A program made the translations under genes and the position numbers. Positions 7,747 to 16,137 of a stretch of DNA of 64,000 nt are shown here, one piece after another. The stretch comes from Kaistia geumhonensis (GTDB taxonomy: Bacteria; Pseudomonadota; Alphaproteobacteria; Rhizobiales; Kaistiaceae): NCBI RefSeq assembly GCF_030815145.1, contig NZ_JAUSWJ010000001.1, forward strand, positions 3,162,001-3,226,000, given 5' to 3'. The notes under the pieces are model-generated. The model did no database searches. It had not been told where the DNA came from and saw nothing but the letters and a program-made list of their open reading frames with translations. The number at the start of each line of letters is the position of its first letter. Positions within the stretch are counted from its first letter, which is position 1.

Positions 7747-10731
7747 TCAGTGCGCCTCGTCCCAGTTGTCGGCGGCGCGGGCGTCGACCTTGAGCGGGAC
7801 ATGCAGCGCCACGGCCGGTTCCGGGGCCTTCTCCATGATCTGGGTGACCAGCGGCACCGTCGCGTCGACCTCGTCCTCGGGCACCTCGAAGATCAGCTCG
7901 TCATGCACCTGCAACAGCATGCGGGCATTGAGCCGCGCCGCCTCCAGCGCCGGCGCGACGCGGATCATGGCGCGGCGGATGATGTCGGCAGCCGTTCCCT
8001 GAAGCCTTGCATTGATCGAGGCGCGCTCGTTGAAGGCGCGGACCGACGGGTTCTTCGAATTGATCTCGGGGTAGTGGCAGCGGCGGCCGAACAGCGTGGT
8101 GACGAAGCCGTGCTCGCGGCAGAAGCGCCGCGTCTCGTCCATATAGGCGCGGATGCCGGGGAAGCGCTCGAAATAGCGCTTGATATAGGCGCCCGCTTCC
8201 TCGCGGCCGATGCCGAGTTGGTTGGCGAGGCCGAAGGCCGAGATGCCGTAGATGATGCCGAAATTGATCGCCTTGGCGCGCCGCCGAACCTCCGACGGCA
8301 TGCCTTCCACCGGCACGCCGAACATCTCGGACGCGGTGAGCGCATGGATGTCGAGGCCGTCGCGGAAAGCCTGGCGCAGCGCCGGGATGTCGGCGATCTC
8401 GGCGAGCAGCCGCAGTTCGATCTGCGAATAGTCGGCCGAAACGAGCTTCGTGCCCGGCGCGGCGACGAAGGCGCGGCGGATCTTGCGGCCGGCCTCGGTG
8501 CGGACGGGAATGTTCTGCAGGTTGGGCTCCGACGACGACAGGCGTCCGGTCGTCGTCGCCGCCAGCGCGTAGGAGGTGTGGACGCGGTCCGTCTCCGGAT
8601 GCTGGTAGGAGGGGAGGGCGTCGGTATAGGTCGAGCGCAGCTTGGTCAGCTGGCGCCATTCCAGGATCCGCTGCGGCAGCTCGTAGCCCTGCTCGGCGAG
8701 TTCCTCGAGGATGCTGGCCCCAGTTGCCCAGGCGCCGGTCGCCGTCTTAGTCGCGCCGGGCAGGCCCATGACGCCGAACAGGATATCGCCGAGCTGCTTC
8801 GGCGATCCGATGTTGAAGGGCTGGCCGGCCAGCTTGTGGATCTCGTCCTCGAGCCCCGCCGCGGCCTGCGCGAAGTCGCCCGAAAGGCGCGAGAGCATGC
8901 CGCGGTCGATCGAGATGCCGCGCCGCTCCATGGCCGAGAGGACCGGGATCATCGGCCGCTCCAGCGTCTCGTAGACGTTCGCCATGCCCTCGGCGGCAAG
9001 GCGTGGCTTCAGCACCTGCCACAGGCGCAGCGTCACGTCGGCGTCCTCGGCGGCATAGGCCGTGGCGCGGTCGATCGCCACGCGGTCGAAGGTAATGCGC
9101 GCCTTGCCCTTGCCGGTCACGTCGTCGAAGGTGATCGGCGTATGGCCGAGCCACTTCTCCGAGAGCGGGTCCATGCCGTGCGGCCCGCGGCCGGCATCGA
9201 GCACGTAGGAGATCAGCATCGTGTCGTCATAGGGCGCGATCTCGATGCCGTAGCGGGCGAGGATCAGCCAGTCATATTTGAGGTTCTGCGCCACCTTGAG
9301 GACCGCGCGGTCCTCGAGCATCGGCTTAAGCGCGTCGAGCGCCGCCCGAAGCGGGATCTGCCCTTCGAGAATGCCTTCGTTGAAGAGACCGTCGCCGGCG
9401 CCGCGATGGGCGAGCGGGATGTAGCAGGCCTCGCCGGGCCCGACGGCCAGCGAGACGCCCACGAGCTCGGCCTGCATCGGATCGAGCGAGGTCGTCTCCG
9501 TGTCGACGGCGACGACGCCCCGTTCGCTCGCGCGCCGGACCCAGCCGACGAGCTGCTCGAGGCTGGTCACGGTCTCGTAGGTAGAGCGGTCGACGGGTGA
9601 CGCACGGGCCGCGTCGGCGCGGGCGGCGGCGAGCGCCGAGGGCGTGAGCCCAGCCACGGTCTCGGCGAGCGCCACGGAGGCCGCCGCCAGGCTTCCCTCA
9701 GGCAAGGGTTCGCCGCCCGGCGAAGAGCCGGCCTCGGCCTCGCCGGTCCGCGCGGAAGCGGCGGCGAGGGCGAAATCGGGATCGACCTTCGACTGTTCGA
9801 CGCCGGTCGCCGCGGCGACGCGGCCGGTCAGCGTCGAGAACTCCATCGCCTTGAGGAAGCGGATGAGCCGCGCCCCGTCCACCGCGCGCACGACCAGCTG
9901 GTCGATCGGCACCGTCAGCGGCACGGCGGTGTCGAGCGTCACCAGCCGCATCGAGATGCGGGCCTGCTCGGCATTGGCGATCAGCGCCTCGCGCCGCTTC
10001 GGCTGCTTGATCTCGCCCGCCGCGGCGAGCAGGCTTTCCAGGTCGCCATAGGTCTCGATCAGCTGCGCGGCGGTCTTGATGCCGATGCCGGGAACGCCGG
10101 GCACGTTGTCGATGCTGTCGCCGGCGAGCGACTGGACGTCGACGACCTTCTCGGGCGGCACGCCGAACTTCTCGATCACCTCGTCGCGGCCGATCGTCTT
10201 GCCCTTCATGGTGTCGAGCATCACGACGCCGGGCCGGATCAGCTGCATCAGGTCCTTGTCGGACGAAACGATCGTGACGTCGGCGCCGGCCGCGACGGCC
10301 TGGTCCGCATAAGTGGCGATGAGATCGTCGGCCTCGAAGCCTTCCTGCTCGACGCAGGCGACGTTGAAGGCCTGCACCGCGTGGCGAATCAGCGAGAACT
10401 GCGGCCGCAGGTCCTCCGGCGGATCGGGCCGCTGCGCCTTGTAGAGTGGGTAGATCGCATTGCGGAAGGTTGTGGCGGAGTGGTCGAGGACGACCGCAAG
10501 ATGCGTCGGGCGGACGCCGACCTCGTTGGCTTCCTTCAGAAGCTTCCAAAGCATGTTGCAGAAGCCGGAAACCGCACCGACAGGCAGGCCGTCGGACTTG
10601 CGCGTCAGCGGCGGCAGCGCATGATAGGCGCGGAAGATGTATGACGATCCGTCCACGAGGAAGACGTGATCGCCGGCGGCGACGGGGCGCTGCAAAGTGC
10701 CGGCGGAGGGAGGCGTGGGTGTCTCGGACAT
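7747..10731 (-). CDS. polA: DNA polymerase I
   Basis: 994 residues. Three domains in order: 5'-3' flap exonuclease (about 20-290, opening VFLVDGSSYIFRAYHALP and with the H3TH region NVPGVPGIGIKTAAQL), a 3'-5' proofreading domain that keeps its first metal ligands (AVDTETTSLDP near residue 410), and the polymerase domain with motif A (SADYSQIELRLLAEIAD), motif B (RRAKAINFGIIYGIS) and motif C (QVHDELIFEVPE). It fills gaps and removes RNA primers during lagging-strand synthesis and repair. The linker after the exonuclease (about residues 310-370) is Ala/Gly-rich and longer than in enterobacteria, accounting for the extra length. Convergent with the CLC gene. Confidence 0.97.
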   Translation of the reverse strand: MSETPTPPSAGTLQRPVAAGDHVFLVDGSSYIFRAYHALPPLTRKSDGLPVGAVSGFCNMLWKLLKEANEVGVRPTHLAVVLDHSATTFRNAIYPLYKAQRPDPPEDLRPQFSLIRHAVQAFNVACVEQEGFEADDLIATYADQAVAAGADVTIVSSDKDLMQLIRPGVVMLDTMKGKTIGRDEVIEKFGVPPEKVVDVQSLAGDSIDNVPGVPGIGIKTAAQLIETYGDLESLLAAAGEIKQPKRREALIANAEQARISMRLVTLDTAVPLTVPIDQLVVRAVDGARLIRFLKAMEFSTLTGRVAAATGVEQSKVDPDFALAAASARTGEAEAGSSPGGEPLPEGSLAAASVALAETVAGLTPSALAAARADAARASPVDRSTYETVTSLEQLVGWVRRASERGVVAVDTETTSLDPMQAELVGVSLAVGPGEACYIPLAHRGAGDGLFNEGILEGQIPLRAALDALKPMLEDRAVLKVAQNLKYDWLILARYGIEIAPYDDTMLISYVLDAGRGPHGMDPLSEKWLGHTPITFDDVTGKGKARITFDRVAIDRATAYAAEDADVTLRLWQVLKPRLAAEGMANVYETLERPMIPVLSAMERRGISIDRGMLSRLSGDFAQAAAGLEDEIHKLAGQPFNIGSPKQLGDILFGVMGLPGATKTATGAWATGASILEELAEQGYELPQRILEWRQLTKLRSTYTDALPSYQHPETDRVHTSYALAATTTGRLSSSEPNLQNIPVRTEAGRKIRRAFVAAPGTKLVSADYSQIELRLLAEIADIPALRQAFRDGLDIHALTASEMFGVPVEGMPSEVRRRAKAINFGIIYGISAFGLANQLGIGREEAGAYIKRYFERFPGIRAYMDETRRFCREHGFVTTLFGRRCHYPEINSKNPSVRAFNERASINARLQGTAADIIRRAMIRVAPALEAARLNARMLLQVHDELIFEVPEDEVDATVPLVTQIMEKAPEPAVALHVPLKVDARAADNWDEAH

Positions 10732-10884
10732 GGCCGGGACTATGCCTCTCGCGGCCGGCTTTGGCTATATGATGCGAGAGGCGGGCGCCCGCAGGGGCGG
10801 CGGCCTCCCGAGGGGGAGACGATCGCAGGACATGGCCGCACGAGCCGGTCCTGGGAAAACGATGTCGACCTCGACGGAGTCTGC

Positions 10885-11271
10885 ATGCGCCCGAAGCGGC
10901 CGGTCCCCGGCATCCCCGATGTCCTGATTCGCTTCGGGGCGAGCGCCCGGCTCATTCAGCAGGCCTTCGTCATCGCCATCGCCGGGCTCGCCGCCTTCGC
11001 GCTCGCCTGCCTGCTGCCGGTCGGGGGAGATCGCATCTCCGTCCCGTTCACGGCGGCGCTGGCCGTCGTCGGCGTCCTGTTGTGGCTCGGCCATCTCGTC
11101 GCCTTCGCCAATCGTGTCGCTGGCGCGGCGCCCGAGGCCGGCGGACCGTCCGCCGGCCGGCTGGCCCGCGCAGGCCGGATCGCGGGCATCGTCGCGCTCG
11201 CGGCGACCGGCGCGCCGGTGCCCGAGCCGCCGGATCCTGCCGCCGGGAGCGATGACCCGGCGCCGAAATGA
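10885..11271 (+). CDS. Small two-helix membrane protein, unknown function
   Basis: 128 residues from ATG at 10885, preceded by GGAG. Two hydrophobic stretches (about residues 28-45 and 52-75) flank a short loop, followed by a polar, Ala/Pro-rich tail ending in PEPPDPAAGSDDPAPK. The hydrophobic pattern and the tight 14-base spacing to the next gene support it, though the base composition of this region also allows long antisense frames, so confidence is moderate. Divergent from polA. No family recognised. Confidence 0.55.
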   Translation: MRPKRPVPGIPDVLIRFGASARLIQQAFVIAIAGLAAFALACLLPVGGDRISVPFTAALAVVGVLLWLGHLVAFANRVAGAAPEAGGPSAGRLARAGRIAGIVALAATGAPVPEPPDPAAGSDDPAPK

Positions 11272-11285
11272 GCTAGCGTGCTCGC

Positions 11286-11948
11286 ATGGCCGATTCGACG
11301 TCACCCAAACCGCCTGCCACGCCGCCTTTCGCCGCCGCGCTGCCGCTCGCGGCGTTGTTCGGAGGGCTCTTTCTCGTCTGGTGCCTCTCCGTCGTCTGGA
11401 TGCGCACCCTGCCGCCCGGCGATCAGTGGGCGCGCCAGCTCTGGCCGATCCTGCTGTGGATCGGCGCCATCGCGCTCTACATCGTCTGGCAGAGGCCGCC
11501 GCAGCCGGCCCGCTGGCTCGGCCTTCTTCCGATCGATCCGCCGCGCGTCGCCATCACACTCGCCGCCTTCGTCGGCGTCTTCGCCTGGCACGCGATCCGC
11601 ATCCAGGTCGGCCGGCCCGCGAGCGGCCTGCTCTACGAGCTTCCGCCGGAAATCCATATCTGGATCGTCGCCGGCGTCGTGGTGAACGCGCTGCTCTTCC
11701 ACGGCGTCCTGCAGACCCGGCTGACGGAACTCGCCGGATCGCGCCTCGCCATCGGGGTCACCGGCATCGCCGTGACCCTCTTCCGGGTACCCAGCTTCTT
11801 CATCGGCGGCGGCTTTGGCGTCGAGCCCGGCATGCTCGTCATCATCTTCTTCATCGCCCTGATCGCCGCCATTTTGCGTGACCGCAGCCGAAGCCTCTGG
11901 CCGGCCATGGCGCTGGCTGCCGGCAACGCCTTCGGCACGCTGCTTTAG
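11286..11948 (+). CDS. CPBP intramembrane protease-like protein lacking catalytic motifs
   Basis: 220 residues with about six hydrophobic segments. The order of the last four segments matches CPBP (Rce1/CaaX-like) membrane proteases: VNALLFHGVLQTRL aligns with the family motif EELLFRGxL, VTLFRVPSFF with motif 2 (FxxxH), and LAAGNAFGTLL with the terminal HAxxN motif. However, the two motif-1 glutamates are replaced by Asn-Ala, the arginine by His, and the later metal-binding His residues are absent, so proteolysis is unlikely. It sits 14 bases after the small membrane protein gene and 42 bases before the Xer recombinase on the same strand. Confidence 0.6.
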   Translation: MADSTSPKPPATPPFAAALPLAALFGGLFLVWCLSVVWMRTLPPGDQWARQLWPILLWIGAIALYIVWQRPPQPARWLGLLPIDPPRVAITLAAFVGVFAWHAIRIQVGRPASGLLYELPPEIHIWIVAGVVVNALLFHGVLQTRLTELAGSRLAIGVTGIAVTLFRVPSFFIGGGFGVEPGMLVIIFFIALIAAILRDRSRSLWPAMALAAGNAFGTLL

Positions 11949-11990
11949 GCTTAAGCCGCGGTTAAGGATCGCGGGCCACATGATCGGCGG

Positions 11991-12941
11991 ATGCCCGACG
12001 CGCCGCCTCTCGTCTTCGCCGCCCCTGACACGCTCGAGCGGATCGATGCGTGGGAGGAACATCTGCGCGGCGAGCGGCGGCTGTCGGGAAAGACGCTGGA
12101 AGCCTATGGCCGCGACCTGCGGCAGTTCCTTTCCTTCGTGACGCTGCATATCGGCAATCCGCCGGGGATTGCCGATCTCGCCGATCTGCGCATGGCCGAT
12201 ATCCGCGGCTTCATGGCCAGCCGGCGGCGCGAGGGGGCCGGCGCGCGGACGCTGGCGCGCGGTCTTGCCGGAATCCGGTCCTTCATCGCCTTTCTGGAAC
12301 GCGACGGCCTCGCCAACGGCGCCGCCTTCCGCGCCATGCGCACCCCGCGCCAGCCGAAGACGCTGCCGAAGCCGCTCACCGCCGACCAGGCGGTGCGGGT
12401 CACCGAGGCCGATGAGCAGCTCGACGAGACGCCCTGGGTCGCGGCGCGCAACGCGGCGGTGCTGGCGCTCTGTTATGGCTCGGGGCTGCGCATCTCGGAA
12501 GCGCTCGGCATCCGCCGGGCCGATGCGCCGCTCGCCGGAGAGGGCGTGCTGCGCGTCACCGGCAAGGGCGGCAAGACGCGGCTCGTGCCGGTGCTGCCGG
12601 TCGTCGCCGAGGCGATCGCCACCTATCTGCGGCTCTCGCCCTTCGCGCCAAAGGCTGACGGGCCGCTCTTCCTCGGGGTGCGCGGCGGGCCCCTTTCGCC
12701 GCGCATCATCCAGCTGGCGATGGCCCGCATGCGCGGCGCGCTCGGGCTCCCCGACAGCGCGACGCCGCATGCGCTGCGCCATTCCTTCGCGACGCATCTT
12801 CTCGCGGGCGGCGGCGATCTGCGTGCCATCCAGGAGCTGCTCGGCCATGCCAGCCTCTCCACGACGCAGATCTATACCGGCGTCGACACCGAGCGTCTCC
12901 TCGCGGTCTTCGAGGAGACGCATCCCCGCGCACGGCGCTGA
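11991..12941 (+). CDS. xerC: Site-specific tyrosine recombinase, XerC/XerD type
   Basis: 316 residues. An N-terminal SAM-like core-binding domain (about 15-115) is followed by the catalytic domain with all active-site residues: Arg167 (SGLRISE), Lys195 (GKGGKTR), His260 and Arg263 (HALRHSFATHL), His286 (LLGHASLS) and the nucleophile Tyr295 (TQIYTGV). XerC with XerD resolves chromosome dimers at dif near division. I call it XerC from the general arrangement; XerD cannot be excluded without alignment. There is no dif-like site or mobile-element context here, so it is the housekeeping enzyme rather than a phage integrase. Confidence 0.88.
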   Translation: MPDAPPLVFAAPDTLERIDAWEEHLRGERRLSGKTLEAYGRDLRQFLSFVTLHIGNPPGIADLADLRMADIRGFMASRRREGAGARTLARGLAGIRSFIAFLERDGLANGAAFRAMRTPRQPKTLPKPLTADQAVRVTEADEQLDETPWVAARNAAVLALCYGSGLRISEALGIRRADAPLAGEGVLRVTGKGGKTRLVPVLPVVAEAIATYLRLSPFAPKADGPLFLGVRGGPLSPRIIQLAMARMRGALGLPDSATPHALRHSFATHLLAGGGDLRAIQELLGHASLSTTQIYTGVDTERLLAVFEETHPRARR

Positions 12942-12947
12942 CCGTCC

Positions 12948-13757
12948 TCAGAGCGGCCGCAGCGTGAAGACGGCGGTGTCGATGACGAAGCTGCCGTCAT
13001 CCGCCACCTCGAAATAGCGCCGGACATCGTCGGAGACGGCCGCCTGCAGGGCGCGGATCGCGTCGGCGAGCACCGGCGGCGTGCGCATGCGGGCGATCCA
13101 GGCGGCATAATCGAGCGGCAGGCGCCGGCGGGTCAGCGCCGTCGTGCTGAACCCGGCCTCGGCGGCGAAGCTCACCCATTCCGCGCTGGAATAGTCGCGG
13201 ACGTGGGAGGGGTCGCGCAGCATCTCGAAGGTCTGCAGGAAGGTGTCGAACACCGGCTGCTCCGGCGCCACGACATCGGCGAATCCGGCGACGCCGCCCT
13301 TCTTCAGCACGCGCCGCGCCTCGCGCAACCCGGCCCGGACATCCTGCCAGTGATGGGCGGTGAAGCGGCAGAGCACGACGTCGAAGCTCTCGTCGGCAAA
13401 GGGCAGCCGCTCGGCGGGGCCCTGCGCCGTCTCGATATTGGCGAGCCCGCGGGCCGCCGCCTCGCGCCTTACCGCGGCCAGCATGTCGCCCGAGAGGTCG
13501 TAGGCGGTCACCGCGCCGGCGCTTGCCGCCGCGGCATAGGAGACATGACCGCCGCCGCAGCCGAGGTCGAGGACGCGCGCTCCCGGCTGGACCAGCGCCG
13601 CGAGCTCGGCGATGTCGCCGCCTTCGGCGTGGACGCGGCTCGCGACATAGGCGTCCGCCTGGCTGCCGAACTGCCGCGCGGCCAGCTCGGCCTGGCTCGT
13701 GGACTGGCTCGCCGCCTGGCGCGCCGGCGGCACGGCTGCTTGGGTCTTCTCGGTCAT
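12948..13757 (-). CDS. Class I SAM-dependent methyltransferase
   Basis: 269 residues. Motif I VLDLGCGGGHVSYAAA (62-75), motif II-like YDLSGDML, and FDVVLCRFTAHHWQD with RVLKKGGVAGFADVV are the UbiE/Methyltransf_11-type Rossmann fold signatures. The 35-residue N-terminus is Gln/Ala/Ser-rich and probably disordered. Substrate unknown; the His-rich CRFTAHHW segment resembles small-molecule methylases. Divergent from an MmyB-type regulator across 108 bases that hold repeated elements, so the regulator probably controls it. Nearly abuts xerC, convergently (6 bases). Confidence 0.85.
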   Translation of the reverse strand: MTEKTQAAVPPARQAASQSTSQAELAARQFGSQADAYVASRVHAEGGDIAELAALVQPGARVLDLGCGGGHVSYAAAASAGAVTAYDLSGDMLAAVRREAAARGLANIETAQGPAERLPFADESFDVVLCRFTAHHWQDVRAGLREARRVLKKGGVAGFADVVAPEQPVFDTFLQTFEMLRDPSHVRDYSSAEWVSFAAEAGFSTTALTRRRLPLDYAAWIARMRTPPVLADAIRALQAAVSDDVRRYFEVADDGSFVIDTAVFTLRPL

Positions 13758-13820
13758 GATGGTCGGTTCCGTGGTGGAGCGCGCGGCGTTCCGCGCTGCC
13801 TGCTATCGGTACTGCGGCGC

Positions 13821-13856
13821 TTACCCTGTTACCAGATGCGAGTTTATCCTGTTATA
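13821..13856. promoter_or_regulatory. Four spaced TTAyC-like repeats, candidate operator of the XRE regulator
   Basis: In the divergent intergenic region, TTACC-CTG-TTACC (13821-13833) is followed by TTATC-CTG-TTATA (13844-13856). The two 13-base blocks are 23 bases apart start to start, about two helical turns, so they lie on the same DNA face. The second block ends 9 bases before the regulator's ATG, a position suited to autorepression. Confidence 0.5.
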
Positions 13857-13865
13857 AGCGCCACC

Positions 13866-14672
13866 ATGGACGGATCGATCGCGACGAGGCGGCACGCGCT
13901 GGGGGATTTCGTACGGGCCCATCGCGCGCGGCTGCAACCGCTTTCCTTCGGGCTCGATCCCGGCCGGCGGCGGCGCACGCCGGGCCTTCGCCGGGAGGAG
14001 CTGGCGCAGCTCGCCGGCGTCAGCGCCACGTGGCTCGCCTGGATCGAACAGGGGCGCGACGTCTCGATCTCCGCCCCGGCGCTGGCGCGGCTCGCGCGCG
14101 CCATGCGGCTGACCGTGGCCGAGCGGGCCTATCTCTTCGGTCTCGGCGGCCGCGCCGATCCCGAGGAACAGCCGGGCGAGGGCGGCGAACTCGCCGAGGG
14201 GCTGGCGGCGATCGTCGGTGCCATCGCCTTCCCCGCCTATCTCATCGACCGCACATGGACGGCGCGCGCCTTCAACGCCGCCGCCGCACGGCTCTTCGCC
14301 GGCTGGCTCGACGGCACCGAGCGCAACCTGCTGCGCTTCATCTTCCTCGATCCGGCGGCCCGGCGGCTGATCCGCGATTTCGAGACGCGCGCGCGGCGCG
14401 TCGCGGCCGAATTCCGCGCCGATTATCGCCGTCATCTGGCTGCGCCGGAAATGAAGGCGCTCGTGGCCGACCTCGCCGCGCAAAGCCCGCTCTTCGCCGA
14501 GGCCTGGGACGAGCAGGCGGTGGTCGACCGGGAAGGCGGGCTGCGCCTCTTCGACCATCCGGTCCGGGGCCATCTCGCCTTTCGCCAGACGACCCTCCAG
14601 CCGGCGCTGCACCCCGAACTGAAGCTCGTGGTGCTGGAGCCGCTCGGCTCCGAGGCTCAGGCGGTGCCGTAG
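13866..14672 (+). CDS. XRE-family transcriptional regulator with MmyB-like ligand domain
   Basis: 268 residues from ATG at 13866. Residues about 10-75 form the helix-turn-helix: RRRTPGLRREELAQLAGVSATWLAWIEQG, of which LRREELAQLAGVS is the diagnostic core of MmyB-type XRE proteins. The rest (about 95-262), with VGAIAFPAYLIDRTWTARAF and LRLFDHPVRGHLAFRQTTLQ, is the MmyB-like ligand-binding domain, a PAS-like fold thought to bind small hydrophobic molecules. It should act as a dimeric repressor or activator of nearby genes. The start codon has only a weak ribosome-binding site and lies just past the repeat cluster. Divergent from the methyltransferase. Confidence 0.88.
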   Translation: MDGSIATRRHALGDFVRAHRARLQPLSFGLDPGRRRRTPGLRREELAQLAGVSATWLAWIEQGRDVSISAPALARLARAMRLTVAERAYLFGLGGRADPEEQPGEGGELAEGLAAIVGAIAFPAYLIDRTWTARAFNAAAARLFAGWLDGTERNLLRFIFLDPAARRLIRDFETRARRVAAEFRADYRRHLAAPEMKALVADLAAQSPLFAEAWDEQAVVDREGGLRLFDHPVRGHLAFRQTTLQPALHPELKLVVLEPLGSEAQAVP

Positions 14673-15907
14673 CGGCGCGCCGCCTCGATGGTGAGCCCCA
14701 TGCCGACCGATCCGAAAGTGTCGCCGTCGACGGGACGCGCCTCCGGCAGGGCGGCGAGGATCGCCTTGCGGACATGGGCGAGCCGCGTCGAGCCGCCGGT
14801 GAGGAAGACGGCATCGACGGCTTCCGGCTTCAGCCCGGCCATCGCCAGGCAGATCCCGACGCGGCGGGCGATGCCGTCGGCGAGGTTCGCCGTCTCGGCG
14901 ACCAGCGTATCGCGGGTCATCCGCGCCGCCAGCGAGCTCTCGATCCAGTCGAGCGGGATATCGGCGGTCGCGACATCGGAGAGGACGATCTTCGCCGCCT
15001 CGACCTCGATGGCAAGGCGGTGGCCGCCGCGTTCGGCGATCACATGCTGCAGCCGCTCGATGAGTTCGGGATGGCGTGCCTCGCGGCGCACTTCCTGCAA
15101 CGACTTCGTCACGCCGCGCTCATAGAGCCGGTTGATCGTCGACCAGGTCGCGAGGTCGTGGAAATAGCCGGAGGGGACGGGCAATCCCTCGCGCTTCATG
15201 GCGCTGCGATAGCCGAGCAGCGGCATCACCGTGCCGAGGCTGAGCTGGCGGTCGAAGTCCGTGCCGCCGATCCGGACGCCGTCATTGGCGAGGATGTCGT
15301 CGCCGCGATCCGCCCTGCCGCGCCGCTCCGGGCCGATGCGGACGATCGAGAAGTCCGAGGTGCCGCCGCCGATATCGGCGATGAGCGCGATCTCCTCGCC
15401 GTTCACCTGCCGCTCATAGTCGAGCGCCGCGGCGATCGGCTCGTACTGGAACGAGACCTCGCCGAAGCCGACTTCGCGGGCGATGGCGCCGAGCACCTCC
15501 TCCGCCTTGCGGTCTCCGGCCGCGTCGTCGTCGACGAAATGCACCGGCCGCCCATGCACGACCGCATCCAGCGAGCGGTCGGCCACGGCCTCCGCCCGCC
15601 GCTTCATGACGGCGACGAAATGGGCGATGACCGAGCGGAAGCCGACGCGGCTCCGGCCGACCTGCGTCGTCTCGTCGATCAGCGGATTGCCGAGCACGGA
15701 TTTGAGGCTGCGCATCAGCCGTCCGTCCTCGCCGTCGACATAGGCGCGGATCGCCGCCCGGCCGACGCGGGGCGCCGCTTCCTTCGAATAGAAGATGGCG
15801 CTCGGCAGTGTCACCGAGTCGCCTTCGAGCGCGACGAGCGCCGGCTCGGCGGCGGCGAGCCCGAGCGTCGAGTTGGACGTGCCGAAATCGAGGCCGCAGG
15901 CGGTCAT
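14657..15907 (-). CDS. Hsp70-family protein, YegD-like
   Basis: 416 residues from ATG at 15907 (GGAG upstream); an upstream frame extension to 16120 has no start signals. Actin/Hsp70 ATPase signatures are in order: phosphate 1 GLDFGTSNSTLGLA (5-18), phosphate 2 ADIGGGTSDFSIVRIG, and adenosine motif DAVFLTGGSTRLAHVRKAI near the C-terminus. It ends right after the nucleotide-binding domain, so the substrate-binding and lid domains of DnaK are missing, as in YegD. The C-terminus overlaps the convergent regulator by 16 bases. No J-protein or GrpE partner is adjacent; substrates are unknown. Confidence 0.88.
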   Translation of the reverse strand: MTACGLDFGTSNSTLGLAAAEPALVALEGDSVTLPSAIFYSKEAAPRVGRAAIRAYVDGEDGRLMRSLKSVLGNPLIDETTQVGRSRVGFRSVIAHFVAVMKRRAEAVADRSLDAVVHGRPVHFVDDDAAGDRKAEEVLGAIAREVGFGEVSFQYEPIAAALDYERQVNGEEIALIADIGGGTSDFSIVRIGPERRGRADRGDDILANDGVRIGGTDFDRQLSLGTVMPLLGYRSAMKREGLPVPSGYFHDLATWSTINRLYERGVTKSLQEVRREARHPELIERLQHVIAERGGHRLAIEVEAAKIVLSDVATADIPLDWIESSLAARMTRDTLVAETANLADGIARRVGICLAMAGLKPEAVDAVFLTGGSTRLAHVRKAILAALPEARPVDGDTFGSVGMGLTIEAARRYGTA

Positions 15908-16137
15908 GACGCTGCTCCGGATTGGGGGCGGGTTGACGGGAGGGGCGGTCTGGTTAGTGGCATCCGGCGCGAAGATCAAGCCCGCGCGGTCCGGGCGGCC
16001 GCCCCGAGCCATTCCCAGCGGTCCGATCCCGTGCTTTTCGCGCGAACCGATGCGTAGCCCGGAGCGTTTCTTCCGCGGTTGCCTCGGCGCGGCGAAGCGG
16101 CGAGACTGCGGTCCATTCAAGCGAAGAGGGCAGGGGC

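Noticed and set aside
7750-9600. A 616-codon plus-strand frame antisense to polA
   Set aside because: Shadow of the polA C-terminal half.
11991-12941. Integrative element around the tyrosine recombinase
   Set aside because: The recombinase looks like housekeeping XerC, no attachment-site repeats, tRNA, or cargo genes were found around it.
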